From NCBI RefSeq assembly GCF_900078315.1, contig NZ_FKBS01000025.1:372001-436000 (forward strand): DNA of 64,000 bases, given 5' to 3'. Shown piece by piece: positions 1-10,112 of the stretch (position 1 is the first letter of the stretch; each line of letters opens with the position of its first letter). The notes under the pieces are model-generated. The model was not told the origin of the DNA and made no database searches. It saw only the letters and a program-made list of their open reading frames with translations. A program made the translations under genes and the position numbers. Origin of the DNA: Bordetella ansorpii. Lineage in GTDB: Bacteria; Pseudomonadota; Gammaproteobacteria; Burkholderiales; Burkholderiaceae_B.

Positions 1-157
1 GCGGCGGCGCCACGGGAGCCTGCTCGCTTTCGAGAGACGCCCGGCCATCGAACACCGTGGAACATACACCGCAACGCACCAGTCCATTGCGCACGCGCAA
101 CTGGTCGGCCACCACCCGGAAAGCGGTATGGCATTGCGGGCAACGGGTGATCGGCAT
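1..157 (-). CDS. Zinc-ribbon (MJ0042/DUF3426-type) protein, N-terminal part
   Basis: Only the first 52 codons are inside the window; the gene runs off the left edge. The visible start, MPITRCPQCHTAFRVVADQL, has CxxC pairs at residues 6-9 and 29-32, the N-terminal zinc ribbon of the MJ0042 family. In betaproteobacteria this ribbon usually heads a DUF3426 protein with a later membrane segment, but that part is not visible. The gene lies 12 bases downstream of the prmA stop on the same strand, so it probably ends the accB-accC-prmA transcription unit. Its cellular function is unknown. Confidence 0.75.
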   Translation of the reverse strand, partial: MPITRCPQCHTAFRVVADQLRVRNGLVRCGVCSTVFDGRASLESEQAPVAPP

Positions 158-169
158 GGCGGAAAAAGC

Positions 170-1090
170 TCAGTCGCGGCGGCCGTGCAGGCACACCCAG
201 CCGTCGCGCTCGCGCCAGACGGACATCTTCAGCCAGGGCGCGTAGGCCGCGGCCACTTCCTCGGCCTGCCGTTCGAGCACGCCGGACAGCACCAGGTCGC
301 CGCCCGGCGCGACGCGCGCGGCCAGCATGGGCGCCAGCACCTTCAGCGGGTTGGACAGGATGTTGGCCACGACGACCTGGAACGTGCCGTCCTGCAGACC
401 GTCGGGCAGCATGGCATCCAGTTCGACGCCATTGATCCGGGCGTTGTCCGCGGAAGATTGCACGGCCTGCGGATCGATGTCCACGGCCGTGACCGGACCG
501 GAACCGAGCTTGCGCGCGGCGATCGCCAGGATGCCCGAGCCGCAGCCGTAATCCAGCACCGGCGCGCCCGCGGGCAGCTCGGCTTCCAGCCAGGCCAGGC
601 ACAGATGCGTGGTGGGATGGCTGCCGGTGCCGAACGCCAGGCCCGGATCGAGTTCGATGTGGATGGCGTCCTCGCCACCCGCCTCGTGGGCGGTGACGGC
701 GGGGTCGTCGCGGTGCCAACTGGGTACGATCCAGAGACGCTCGGCGATCTGGATCGGCGCGAACTGCGATTGCGTCAGGCGCACCCAGTCGGCGTCAGGC
801 ACATCGCGCAGCGACCAGTCCCGGGCCGCGTCGGCGCCCAGGCCGGCTCCGGCCAAAGCCTCTTCCAGCATCTGGGCGGGATCGGCGCCGTCGGGCAGGA
901 GGGCCACGACCCGGTTGCGGTCCCAGGCCTGCACATCGGGTTCGGTGCCGGGCTCGCCGAACAGCGGCCGTTCTTCAGCAGTGCCGAAGTCGGCGTCCTC
1001 GACAGAGACCGACAGCGCGCCTGCCTCGAGCAAGGCATCGGACAGCGCCTCGGCCTGCGCCTCCAGGCAGTGGAGCACGAGTTCACGCAT
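170..1090 (-). CDS. prmA: Ribosomal protein L11 methyltransferase
   Basis: PrmA trimethylates ribosomal protein L11 using S-adenosylmethionine. The 306-residue protein has the family signature [15 protein letters not shown] at 148-162, the SAM-binding loop DYGCGSG at 180-186 and the substrate motif ANILSNPL at 242-249. The length is normal for the family. I chose the ATG at 1090 because the protein then opens [11 protein letters not shown] as in other betaproteobacterial PrmA. An in-frame ATG 14 codons upstream would add a tail crossing the hairpin that follows accC. The gene is last but one in the aroQ-accB-accC-prmA string, an arrangement common in this group. Confidence 0.95.
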   Translation of the reverse strand: MRELVLHCLEAQAEALSDALLEAGALSVSVEDADFGTAEERPLFGEPGTEPDVQAWDRNRVVALLPDGADPAQMLEEALAGAGLGADAARDWSLRDVPDADWVRLTQSQFAPIQIAERLWIVPSWHRDDPAVTAHEAGGEDAIHIELDPGLAFGTGSHPTTHLCLAWLEAELPAGAPVLDYGCGSGILAIAARKLGSGPVTAVDIDPQAVQSSADNARINGVELDAMLPDGLQDGTFQVVVANILSNPLKVLAPMLAARVAPGGDLVLSGVLERQAEEVAAAYAPWLKMSVWRERDGWVCLHGRRD

Positions 1091-1123
1091 GGTGGAAGCC
1101 TGTTTGTGATTCGGTGAAAGCAG

Positions 1124-1150
1124 CCGGGCCACCCTTGCGGGGTGGCCCGG
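1124..1150. terminator. Strong hairpin between accC and prmA
   Basis: A perfect 11-bp stem (CCGGGCCACCC at 1124-1134 pairing with 1140-1150) closes a 5-base loop. It sits just past the accC stop codon. On the minus strand it is followed only by a short CTTTC, so it may be a weak or Rho-assisted terminator or a processing/attenuation site that lowers prmA expression relative to accBC. Confidence 0.5.
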
Positions 1151-1160
1151 CCCGCCCGCG

Positions 1161-2507
<1,347 letters not shown>

Positions 2508-2579
2508 ATATCAGTTGCTCCACCGTGCTTGGCACGACCTACGACACATGATTGGCACCACTCGGTCGCGAACGCCGCG

Positions 2580-2640
2580 GATCCGGCTTCGCCGGTCCAC
2601 CAACGTCGCCCCCCGGGGGCGCGCAAAGCGCGTAGGGGGG
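2580..2640. repeat. GC-rich palindromic intergenic element between accB and accC
   Basis: The accB-accC gap contains two small stem-loops. A CCGG-CTTCG-CCGG type hairpin lies at 2583-2595. A C6/G6 outer stem encloses GCGC-GCAAA-GCGC at about 2609-2640. It resembles the extragenic palindromes that recur between genes in Bordetella and Achromobacter; that comparison is from memory, not a search. Inside an operon it may act as an mRNA stabiliser or weak terminator. Confidence 0.5.
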
Positions 2641-2646
2641 ATTCAT

Positions 2647-3102
2647 CTAGCCGATGACGAACAGCGGCTGGCCGTATTCGACCGGTTCGCCGTTCTCGAC
2701 CAGGATTTCCTTGATGACACCGGCCTTGTCGGCCTCGATCTCGTTGAGCAGCTTCATCGCTTCGATGATGCACAGCGGATCGCCTTCCTTGACCGACTGG
2801 CCCACGTCGATGAACGGGGCGGCGCCCGGATTGGGCGAGCGATAGAACGTGCCGACCATCGGCGCCTTGACGACGTGGCCCTGGATGGCAGCCGGCGCGG
2901 CGGGGGCAGCGGGTGCGGCGGCCGGTGCGGCGCCGGCGGCCGGAGCCGCCGCGACGGCTTCAGGCGCGTGGTAGGCCACGGGCTGCAGGGTCTGCGAGAA
3001 CTTGACGATGCGAACCTTGCCCTCGCCTTCGGTGATCTCGAGCTCGGCAATGCCCGATTCCGCCACCAGGTCGATCAGGGTCTTGAGTTTTCGGAGGTCC
3101 AT
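2647..3102 (-). CDS. accB: Acetyl-CoA carboxylase biotin carboxyl carrier protein
   Basis: AccB carries the biotin that shuttles carboxyl groups between AccC and the carboxyltransferase. The 151-residue protein begins [20 protein letters not shown]. It has a flexible Ala/Pro linker at about 46-72 and a C-terminal biotinyl domain in which EAMKLLNEI (114-122) marks the biotinylated Lys117. The length is typical. It follows aroQ on the same strand with an 89-base gap, so both may be transcribed together or accB may have its own promoter in that gap. Confidence 0.96.
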   Translation of the reverse strand: MDLRKLKTLIDLVAESGIAELEITEGEGKVRIVKFSQTLQPVAYHAPEAVAAAPAAGAAPAAAPAAPAAPAAIQGHVVKAPMVGTFYRSPNPGAAPFIDVGQSVKEGDPLCIIEAMKLLNEIEADKAGVIKEILVENGEPVEYGQPLFVIG

Positions 3103-3191
3103 AATGAAGCTGCTTCCCGATTAATTTGTTGGCGGCGCCCCCGGTGCGGGTCTGCGCCATGTGCTGAAAATTGGAAAAAAAGCGTCGCGGG

Positions 3192-3626
3192 TCAGTGGCG
3201 GACCGCGTAGCGCAGCGCGGCTTCGTAGCCATCGGGCCCGAGGCCGCTGATCAGTCCGACGGCGATGTCGGACAGGTACGAGTGGTGACGGAAGGGCTCG
3301 CGCTTGAACAGGTTGGACAAATGTACTTCAACGAACGGGATCGCCACGCCAGCCAGCGCATCACGGATGGCCACACTGGTATGCGTGTAGGCACCGGCAT
3401 TGATGATGATGAAATCCGTGCCGTCCGTGCCCGCGGCCTGGATGCGATCGACCAGCGCGCCCTCGTGGTTGCTTTGCCAGGACGCCAGCGTCACGTTCAG
3501 TTCCGCAGCCACGTCAGCCAAGCCGGCATCGATCTGCGCCAGCGTGCGGCTGCCGTAGATACCGGGTTCGCGCGTGCCGAGCAGGTTCAGGTTGGGGCCG
3601 TGCAATACGAGAATGCGTCGCGCCAT
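3192..3626 (-). CDS. aroQ: Type II 3-dehydroquinate dehydratase
   Basis: AroQ dehydrates 3-dehydroquinate to 3-dehydroshikimate in the shikimate pathway. The 144-residue protein shows the type II features: [19 protein letters not shown] at 7-25 with Arg19 and the catalytic Tyr24, [11 protein letters not shown] at 74-84, and EVHLSN at 100-105 with the catalytic His102. The length is normal for the dodecameric family. It heads the aroQ-accB-accC-prmA series. The upstream region at 3627-3709 is clearly richer in A+T and could hold its promoter. Confidence 0.96.
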   Translation of the reverse strand: MARRILVLHGPNLNLLGTREPGIYGSRTLAQIDAGLADVAAELNVTLASWQSNHEGALVDRIQAAGTDGTDFIIINAGAYTHTSVAIRDALAGVAIPFVEVHLSNLFKREPFRHHSYLSDIAVGLISGLGPDGYEAALRYAVRH

Positions 3627-3709
3627 GGATTTGCTATGAACGTCGGCAAAAAGTATAGATAAAGCGACTTTTTACGCCAAATCGCCGTATTTTTGCAAGC
3701 TGCCTGTCA

Positions 3710-4228
3710 TCAACCGGCCAGGCTGGCCACGGTGTGCGCCAGGTCGGCTGCGTCGATCTGGCCCAGGATTTTGCGGTTTACGGTGCCATCTGCATTGAAA
3801 ACGAGCGTAAACGGCAGGCCGCCGGCCGGGTTGCCCAACTTGCGCAACGTATCGATGGCATTGGCGCCCATGACCACCAGCGGATACGAAACCGGCACCT
3901 TGGCCAGGAATTTGCGGATGTTGTCCGCGTTATCCACGCCGATGCCGATGAACTGCACCTTGGGGTGGCTTTTCTGCATGGCCTCGAGTTCGGGCATCTC
4001 TTTTACGCAGGGCGCGCACCAGGTTGCCCAGAAATTGACCACCATCGGGCGGCCGCGCCAGTCGGACAGCTTGTGCGTACGGCCGTCGAGATCCGGCAAG
4101 GCCATGCCGGACAGGGCCTTGACCGCATCGGGCGAGACGGCGGGTTCCGGGGCGGCATGCACCCGGTGCGCATAGGCGGCGGCCATGGCCGCGGCGGCGC
4201 CCGCATGCAGGAAGAGACGGCGATTCAT
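3710..4228 (-). CDS. TlpA-family periplasmic thioredoxin-like protein
   Basis: This is a secreted or membrane-anchored thiol-disulfide protein of the TlpA/ResA family. The 172-residue protein has a signal-like N-terminus (MNRRLFLHAGAAAAMAAAY). The active site WCAPC is at 70-74 in the strand context VVNFWATWCAPC, and a cis-proline lies at 139 in GGLPFTLV. Such proteins reduce periplasmic disulfides, for example in cytochrome c maturation; the substrate is unknown here. An in-frame ATG four codons upstream (4240) is an alternative start. It diverges from mpl with a gap of about 70 bases. Confidence 0.88.
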   Translation of the reverse strand: MNRRLFLHAGAAAAMAAAYAHRVHAAPEPAVSPDAVKALSGMALPDLDGRTHKLSDWRGRPMVVNFWATWCAPCVKEMPELEAMQKSHPKVQFIGIGVDNADNIRKFLAKVPVSYPLVVMGANAIDTLRKLGNPAGGLPFTLVFNADGTVNRKILGQIDAADLAHTVASLAG

Positions 4229-4300
4229 GGGCCGAATCATAACCGCAAGCGCTCCGCGGGGGAACGCGGCACCCTCTACAATGCCGCCAGGAGATCTCCC

Positions 4301-5665
4301 ATGCATCTGCACATTCTTGGTATTTGCGGCACGTTCATGGGCGGGCTGGCGCTGATCGCGCGCGCGGCCGGCCACAAGGTCACCGGCTGCGACGCCGGCG
4401 TCTATCCCCCCATGAGCACCCAGCTGTCCGAACAGGGCATCGAACTGATCGAGGGCTTCGGCGCCGATCAACTGGCGCTGGCGCCCGACCTGTTCGTGAT
4501 CGGCAACGTCGTCAGCCGCGGCAATCCGCTGATGGAAGCCATCCTGGACAGCGGCGCACGCTACGTGTCGGGCCCGCAATGGCTGGGCGACCACGTCTTG
4601 CCGGGCCAGCACGTGCTGGCCGTCGCGGGCACGCACGGCAAGACCACCACCAGCTCGATGCTGGCGTGGATCCTCGAGGCCAACGGCCGCCGCCCCAACT
4701 TCCTGATCGGCGGCATCGCGCCCGATCTGCAGGTATCGGCGCGCTTCGATCCCCAGGTGGACACCTTCGTCATCGAAGCCGACGAGTACGACACGGCCTT
4801 CTTCGACAAGCGCTCGAAGTTCGTGCACTACCGACCGCGCACCGCCATCCTGAACAACCTGGAATACGATCACGCGGACATCTTCCCGGATCTGGCGGCC
4901 ATCGAAACGCAGTTCCATCACCTGGTGCGCACCATTCCCGCCAGCGGCCGCATCGTCGCGCCCGCCGGCAACGAAGCGCTGGACCGCGTGCTGGCGCGCG
5001 GATGCTGGTCGGAAACGGTCAGCTTCGGTACGGATGGCGCCTGGCGGGCCGGTCCGGCCGACGCGGACGGCGCCTTCGCCGTGCTGCGCGATGGCCAGGA
5101 CATCGGCACGGTACGCTGGACGCTGGGCGGCGAACACAACCGCATGAATGCCCTGGCGGCGCTGGCCGCCGCCGAGCATGCCGGCGTGCCCGCCGCCGAC
5201 GGCATCGCGGCGCTGTCACGCTTCGGCGGCGTGAAGCGCCGCATGGAACTGCGCGGCACGGTCAACGGCGTGAAGGTGTACGACGATTTCGCGCATCACC
5301 CCACCGCCATCGCCACCACGCTGGACGGCCTGCGCCGCCAGGTGGGCCAGGCGCGCATCCTGGCGGTACTGGAGCCGCGCTCGAACACCATGAAGCTGGG
5401 CACCATGGCCGAACGCCTGCCCGGCGCGCTGCAGCAGGCCGACCTCGTGTACTGCTTCGGCGCCAAGCAGGGCAAGCAGGCGCTGGGCTGGGACCCGGGC
5501 ATGGTGCTGGCCCCGCTGGGCCAACGCGCCAGCAGCTTCGACGACCTGGACGCCCTGGTGGCGGCCGTATCGTCCGCGGCCCGGCCCGGCGACCATGTGG
5601 TCGTGATGAGCAACGGCGGCTTCGGCGGCGTGCACGGCAAGCTGCTGCACGCCCTGGCCCGATGA
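4301..5665 (+). CDS. mpl: UDP-N-acetylmuramate:L-alanyl-gamma-D-glutamyl-meso-diaminopimelate ligase
   Basis: Mpl recycles murein by ligating the salvaged tripeptide onto UDP-MurNAc. The 454-residue protein has the Mur ligase layout: N-terminal Rossmann-like MHLHILGICGTFMGGLA, P-loop GTHGKTTT at 110-117, and a later HNxxN-type region followed by the C-terminal domain with DDFAHHPTA and EPRSNTMK. The match to Mpl rather than MurC rests on the GICGTFMGG start. Its stop overlaps the start of the esterase gene (ATGA), indicating translational coupling. It diverges from the TlpA-like gene. Confidence 0.95.
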   Translation: MHLHILGICGTFMGGLALIARAAGHKVTGCDAGVYPPMSTQLSEQGIELIEGFGADQLALAPDLFVIGNVVSRGNPLMEAILDSGARYVSGPQWLGDHVLPGQHVLAVAGTHGKTTTSSMLAWILEANGRRPNFLIGGIAPDLQVSARFDPQVDTFVIEADEYDTAFFDKRSKFVHYRPRTAILNNLEYDHADIFPDLAAIETQFHHLVRTIPASGRIVAPAGNEALDRVLARGCWSETVSFGTDGAWRAGPADADGAFAVLRDGQDIGTVRWTLGGEHNRMNALAALAAAEHAGVPAADGIAALSRFGGVKRRMELRGTVNGVKVYDDFAHHPTAIATTLDGLRRQVGQARILAVLEPRSNTMKLGTMAERLPGALQQADLVYCFGAKQGKQALGWDPGMVLAPLGQRASSFDDLDALVAAVSSAARPGDHVVVMSNGGFGGVHGKLLHALAR

Positions 5666-6285
5666 GCGCCCCCGCCATGAACGCCCACGCCATCCTGTAC
5701 CTGCACGGATTCCGTTCGGCGCCCGCTTCGTTCAAGGCGCGCCTGATGGAACAGGCGATGGCGGCACGCGGCCTGGCCCACGCCTGGGCCTGCCCGCAAC
5801 TGCCGGCCAGCCCGCGCGAGGCCGGCGATCTGATCCTGGACATCGCCCGCCGGCAATTGCAGGGCCTGGCCAGTTCCCGTCACCTGACGGTGGTGGGCTC
5901 GTCGCTGGGCGGCTACTACGCCACCTGGCTGGCCGAGCGCCTCGATTGCCGGGCGGTGCTGCTGAACCCGGCGGTGCACGCGGCGCGCGACCTGGCCACG
6001 CAGGTGGGCGAGCATCGCATGTATCATTCGGACGCGCCGTTCGTGTTCCTGCCCCAGTACGTGCAGGAACTGGCGGACATGGAGGTTCCCGTCCTCAGCC
6101 ACCTCGAGCGTTATTTCCTCGTGGCCGCCACCGGCGACGAAGTGCTCGACTGGCGCGAAATGCGCGACCGCTTTGCCGGTTGCCGGCAGCGCATCATCCA
6201 GGGCAGCGACCACGGCCTGTCCGATTTTGCGCAGTGGCAGCCCGAAGTGCTGGATTTCGCGCTGGGCGCCTCCACCTCAAACTGA
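5662..6285 (+). CDS. YqiA-like alpha/beta-hydrolase esterase
   Basis: This is a small esterase of the YqiA/UPF0227 family (207 residues). The oxyanion motif LYLHGFRSAP is at 12-21, the nucleophile elbow GSSLGG at 79-84 puts Ser81 in GxSxG, and the C-terminal GSDHGLSDF supplies the catalytic His. YqiA hydrolyses short acyl esters in vitro; its physiological substrate is unclear. ATG 5662 overlaps the mpl stop codon. An internal Met at residue 6 (5677) is a possible alternative start. Confidence 0.85.
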   Translation: MSAPAMNAHAILYLHGFRSAPASFKARLMEQAMAARGLAHAWACPQLPASPREAGDLILDIARRQLQGLASSRHLTVVGSSLGGYYATWLAERLDCRAVLLNPAVHAARDLATQVGEHRMYHSDAPFVFLPQYVQELADMEVPVLSHLERYFLVAATGDEVLDWREMRDRFAGCRQRIIQGSDHGLSDFAQWQPEVLDFALGASTSN

Positions 6286-6360
6286 GAACCTGCCGTTTCC
6301 GGCTGGCTGCACAGCCTGCCGGCGGCGCGCCTGACGGCGCCAGATGGATCGATCGCAAAT

Positions 6361-8247
6361 ATGTACGTGTTTTATGAAGATGACGGCAGCTTCAAGGCGG
6401 CCAACATCATGTCCGAGGCGGATTCCACCCTCCAGGTAGAGGCCGAGTCCGGCAAGCGCAGCAAGATCAAGCGCAACAGCACGCTGTTCACCTTCGCCGC
6501 CCCGGCGCCCTCGGCGCTGATGGAGCAGGCCACGGCCGCGGCCGAGGACATCGACCTGCAGTTCCTCTGGGAATGCGCGCCGCAGGAAGAATTCGATGCC
6601 CCGGCGCTGGGCACCGATTATTTCGGCCATGCCCCCACCCCGGTCGAGCACGCCGCGCTGCTGATGCGCCTGCACAGCGCGCCAGCGTATTTCCACCGGC
6701 GCGGCACCGGCCGCTATCGTCCGGCCCCGCCCGACATTCTGGCGGCCGCGCTGGCGGCGCTCGAGAAAAAGCGTCTGCAGGCCGAGCAGCAACAGCAATG
6801 GGTCGATGAAATGGCCGCGGGCAAGCTGCCCGAGGTCATCGCCCAGGCCGCCGAGTCGCTGCTGGTGCGCCCCGACAAGAACACGCAGGCCTGGAAGGCG
6901 CTGGACGCCGCCTGCGCCCGCCTGCACAAGACGCCGGACCGCCTGCTGCTGGAACTGGGCGCCTGGCCCCATGCCCTGGCACTGCTCAAGCGCCGCTTCC
7001 TGGCGGTGCACTTCCCCCGCGGCACGGGCTTTCCCGACATGGAAGTGCCCGCCATCGAGCGTGAACTGCCGCTGTCCGAGGCCGAGATCTATTCCGTGGA
7101 CGACGTCACCACGACCGAGATCGACGACGCGCTGTCCGTGACCGAACTGCCCGAAGGCCGTGTGCGCGTGGGCGTGCACGTGGCCGCGCCCGGCCTGTCC
7201 GTCACCCGCGACAGCGAGCTCGACAAGTTGGCGCGGGCGCGCCTGTCCACCGTATACATGCCCGGCGACAAGATCCCGATGCAGCCCGACAACGTGATCC
7301 AGGCGTTCTCGCTGGACGCGGGCCGCGCGGTGCCCGCGCTGTCGCTGTACGTGACGGCCGACCCCGCCACCGGTGAGATCTTCGAATCCGAAACGCGCCT
7401 GGAGCGCATCGTGGTGCGCGAGAACCTGCGCCACAATCAGTTGGACACGCAGGTCACCGAAGCCGCGCTGGACGACCCGCAGGCCGAACTGCCCTACGCG
7501 CACTGGCTGCGGCCGCTGTGGCGCATGGCCCAGGCCCTGTCGGCCAAGCGCGACGAGGCGCGCGGCAAGCCCGAGAACCACTCGCGCGTCGAGTACAGCT
7601 TCTATCTGGACGGCAACCCCGACGATCCGGACACCCCGGTGCGGCTGGTGCCGCGCCAGCGCAACGCGCCGCTGGACCGCATGGTGGCCGAGTACATGAT
7701 CCTGGCCAACAACCTGTGGGGCGGCCTGCTGAACCAGCACGGCGTGCCGGGCATTTACCGCTCGCAGCAGGCCGGCCGCGTCCGCATGAGCACCCAGGCC
7801 CTGCCGCACGAGGCCATCGGCGTGCCTCAGTACGCCTGGTGCACCTCGCCGCTGCGCCGCTACGTCGACCTGGTCAACCAGTGGCAACTGATCTCGGCCG
7901 TGGACAACGGCGTGTCGGCGCGCCTGGTGGCGCCCTTCAAGCCGCGCGATGCCGACCTGTTCGCCATCATCGGCGCCTTCGACGCCCAGTACGCCGCCTG
8001 GGCCGAGTTCCAGGGTTCGATGGAACGCTACTGGTGCCTGCGCTGGATCAAGCAGCAGGGCCTGACCCGCGTGACGGCGCACGTGCTGCGCGACGACCTG
8101 GTGCGCCTGGCCAATGCGCCGCTGGTCACCAAGGTGGGCGGCATGCCCGAACTGGAGCGCGGCACGGCGGTGGAGATCGACATCCTGGGCCGCGACGAAC
8201 TGGCGCTGGAACTGGATTGCCGGTACGTGGGTCCCGCGGCCGCCTGA
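6361..8247 (+). CDS. RNase II/RNB-domain exoribonuclease
   Basis: This is a 628-residue RNB-domain protein, a 3'-to-5' processive exoribonuclease family. The catalytic segment DDVTTTEIDDALSV at about 245-260 contains the cluster of Asp residues that bind the active-site metal. Later RNB motifs include YMPGDKIPM, the region around MVAEYMILANN, and SPLRRYVDLVNQWQL. The N-terminal part is shorter and less typical than in E. coli RNase II or RNase R, and no clear S1 domain is visible, so I give no gene symbol. It lies 75 bases after the esterase gene and ends at a clear terminator. Confidence 0.88.
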   Translation: MYVFYEDDGSFKAANIMSEADSTLQVEAESGKRSKIKRNSTLFTFAAPAPSALMEQATAAAEDIDLQFLWECAPQEEFDAPALGTDYFGHAPTPVEHAALLMRLHSAPAYFHRRGTGRYRPAPPDILAAALAALEKKRLQAEQQQQWVDEMAAGKLPEVIAQAAESLLVRPDKNTQAWKALDAACARLHKTPDRLLLELGAWPHALALLKRRFLAVHFPRGTGFPDMEVPAIERELPLSEAEIYSVDDVTTTEIDDALSVTELPEGRVRVGVHVAAPGLSVTRDSELDKLARARLSTVYMPGDKIPMQPDNVIQAFSLDAGRAVPALSLYVTADPATGEIFESETRLERIVVRENLRHNQLDTQVTEAALDDPQAELPYAHWLRPLWRMAQALSAKRDEARGKPENHSRVEYSFYLDGNPDDPDTPVRLVPRQRNAPLDRMVAEYMILANNLWGGLLNQHGVPGIYRSQQAGRVRMSTQALPHEAIGVPQYAWCTSPLRRYVDLVNQWQLISAVDNGVSARLVAPFKPRDADLFAIIGAFDAQYAAWAEFQGSMERYWCLRWIKQQGLTRVTAHVLRDDLVRLANAPLVTKVGGMPELERGTAVEIDILGRDELALELDCRYVGPAAA

Positions 8248-8266
8248 GCGCCGCGGCACGGCTTTG

Positions 8267-8294
8267 AAGGGGCGGCCCATGCGGCCGCCCTTTC
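8267..8294 (+). terminator. Rho-independent terminator after the RNB gene
   Basis: An 8-bp GC-rich stem (8270-8277 with 8283-8290), loop CATGC, is flanked by AAG and CTTT, giving a short T-run on the plus strand. It lies 20 bases after the exoribonuclease stop codon. Confidence 0.7.
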
Positions 8295-8345
8295 CATTTC
8301 GGGGGTCCGGGCCCGAGGGAAATAATCTAGCCCTAAAATGCCCAG

Positions 8346-9242
8346 GTGCAATTGTCCGCCCCCCCTTCCTCTTCCGGCCGCGTCCGGCACTGGCTGAGCG
8401 CCCCGGCCCGGCACTACCTGCTGGTCGGCGTGGCGATCTCGCTGCTGGTGCATGCCGGCGTGCTGGCCTGGCATTTCGGGCCTGGCGCCTCCGCGCGCCC
8501 GCCCGCCCAGTCGCTCGAAGTGGTGCTGGTCAACGCCAGGACCGAAACCGCCCCCGTGCATGCCCAGGCGCTGGCCCAGCAGCAGATCGACGGCGGCGGC
8601 GAGGCCGAGCGCGGCATTGCCCAGTCCCCGCTGCCGCGCACCGGCGAATCGGCCCAGACCATCGTGCTGCAAGCCATGCGCCAGCGCCAGTTGCAGTTGG
8701 AGGCCGAGCAGAGCCGGCTGCTGACCCAACTGGAATCGCCGGAACGCACCGGCGCGGAGCGCCAGGCCGTGCACCCCTGGCCTGACGCCGACGAGCCCGG
8801 TGACGACACCGCGCAGCAGCCCGGCGTCATCCAGAACGCCCGCATTGCCGCGCTGTCCGAACGCATCCAGGAATACAACTCCCGGCCACGCCGCGCCTAT
8901 GTGGCGCCGTCGGCGGCTCAGTCGCGCTACGCCGCCTATCTCGACGGCTGGAGCCGCCGCATCGAGTCGGTCGGCACCCAGCACTATCCCGAGGACGCGC
9001 GCGGCAGGATCTACGGCACGCTGCGCATCACGGTGACGGTGCGTGCCGATGGCAGCCTGGCCGGCTTCGACATCGACCAGCCCTCGCCGCACGCCGTGCT
9101 GAACCAGGCGGCGCGCCGCATCGTACAAATGGCTGCGCCCTTTGCCCCCTTCCCCCCCGAATTGGCGCGCGATACCGACGAACTGGTCATCACCCGCACC
9201 TGGCATTTCGTCAACGACACGCTGGAGACCGCCGCACCATGA
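8346..9242 (+). CDS. TonB-like energy transducer protein
   Basis: This 298-residue inner-membrane protein has a TonB layout: a short cytoplasmic N-terminus, one membrane helix at about 22-43 ([19 protein letters not shown]), a long Gln/Glu-rich periplasmic middle (about 80-180) and a C-terminal TonB-type domain from about 210 with YGTLRITVTVRADGSL. TonB proteins couple the proton-motive force to outer-membrane receptors, but this family also includes envelope proteins with other roles. No exbB or exbD is adjacent. GTG 8346 is the start that includes the whole helix. Its stop overlaps the aroE start by ATGA. Confidence 0.8.
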   Translation: MQLSAPPSSSGRVRHWLSAPARHYLLVGVAISLLVHAGVLAWHFGPGASARPPAQSLEVVLVNARTETAPVHAQALAQQQIDGGGEAERGIAQSPLPRTGESAQTIVLQAMRQRQLQLEAEQSRLLTQLESPERTGAERQAVHPWPDADEPGDDTAQQPGVIQNARIAALSERIQEYNSRPRRAYVAPSAAQSRYAAYLDGWSRRIESVGTQHYPEDARGRIYGTLRITVTVRADGSLAGFDIDQPSPHAVLNQAARRIVQMAAPFAPFPPELARDTDELVITRTWHFVNDTLETAAP

Positions 9243-10108
9243 GCCCGCCGAGCCTGCCGAGCCTGCCCCGCTATGCCGTGATCGGCAATCCCATCGCCCA
9301 CAGCCGGTCGCCGCAGATCCATGCGATGTTCTCGACGCAGACCGGCCGGCCGCTGCAGTACGAGCGCCTGCTGGCGCCGCTGGATGGCTTCGCCCCCACC
9401 GTGCAGGCCTTTCGCGAGGCCGCCGGCCTGGGGCTGAACGTCACCGTGCCGTTCAAGCAGGAAGCCTGGGCGCTGGCCGGCGATCGCCTGTCGACCCGCG
9501 CGCGGCTGGCCGGCGCGGTCAATACGCTCTGGCTCGCGGACGGCGCCTGGCATGGCGACAACACCGACGGCGTGGGCCTGGTCAGCGACCTGGTCCGGCT
9601 GGGCGTCGTGCTGCGTGACGCCCGCGTGCTGCTGGTCGGCGCGGGCGGCGCCGCGCGGGGCGTGCTGCAACCACTGGCCGAAGCCGGCTGCGCGCGCATC
9701 CACATCGTGAACCGCACCGCCGCCAAGGCCGCCGAACTGGCGCGGGCCTGGGCCGCCGCCGCCCTGCCCGGCCCCACGCGCGTCAGCGCGGGCGGCCTGG
9801 ACGAGGCCGCCGCGCCCGGCGGCTGGAACGTGGTCATCAATGCCACCGCCAGCGGCCTGCAGGACGCCGCGCCGCAACTGCCCGGCGGCCTGTACGCCGC
9901 CGACGCCATGGCCTACGACATGGTGTACGGCTCGCGCCCCACCCCGTTCATGCGGCAGGCCGAGGCCGACGGCGCCGCGCGCCGCGCCGATGGCCTGGGC
10001 ATGCTGGTCGGCCAGGCGGCCGAAAGCTTCCACATCTGGCACGGCGTGCGTCCGGACCCATCCCCGGTACTGGTCACGCTGCGCGCCGCGCTGCTGGCAG
10101 AGGCCTGA
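9239..10108 (+). CDS. aroE: Shikimate dehydrogenase
   Basis: AroE reduces 3-dehydroshikimate to shikimate with NADPH. The 289-residue protein has the shikimate-binding GNPIAHSRSPQIH at 16-28, NVTVPFK at 67-73 with catalytic Lys73, GDNTDG at 106-111 with Asp110, the nucleotide loop GAGGAARG at 134-141 and the NADP-discriminating NRT at 158-160. It is translationally coupled to the upstream TonB-like gene and followed four bases later by mtgA, an aroE-mtgA order found in other betaproteobacteria. Confidence 0.96.
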   Translation: MSPPSLPSLPRYAVIGNPIAHSRSPQIHAMFSTQTGRPLQYERLLAPLDGFAPTVQAFREAAGLGLNVTVPFKQEAWALAGDRLSTRARLAGAVNTLWLADGAWHGDNTDGVGLVSDLVRLGVVLRDARVLLVGAGGAARGVLQPLAEAGCARIHIVNRTAAKAAELARAWAAAALPGPTRVSAGGLDEAAAPGGWNVVINATASGLQDAAPQLPGGLYAADAMAYDMVYGSRPTPFMRQAEADGAARRADGLGMLVGQAAESFHIWHGVRPDPSPVLVTLRAALLAEA

Positions 10109-10112
10109 AGCC

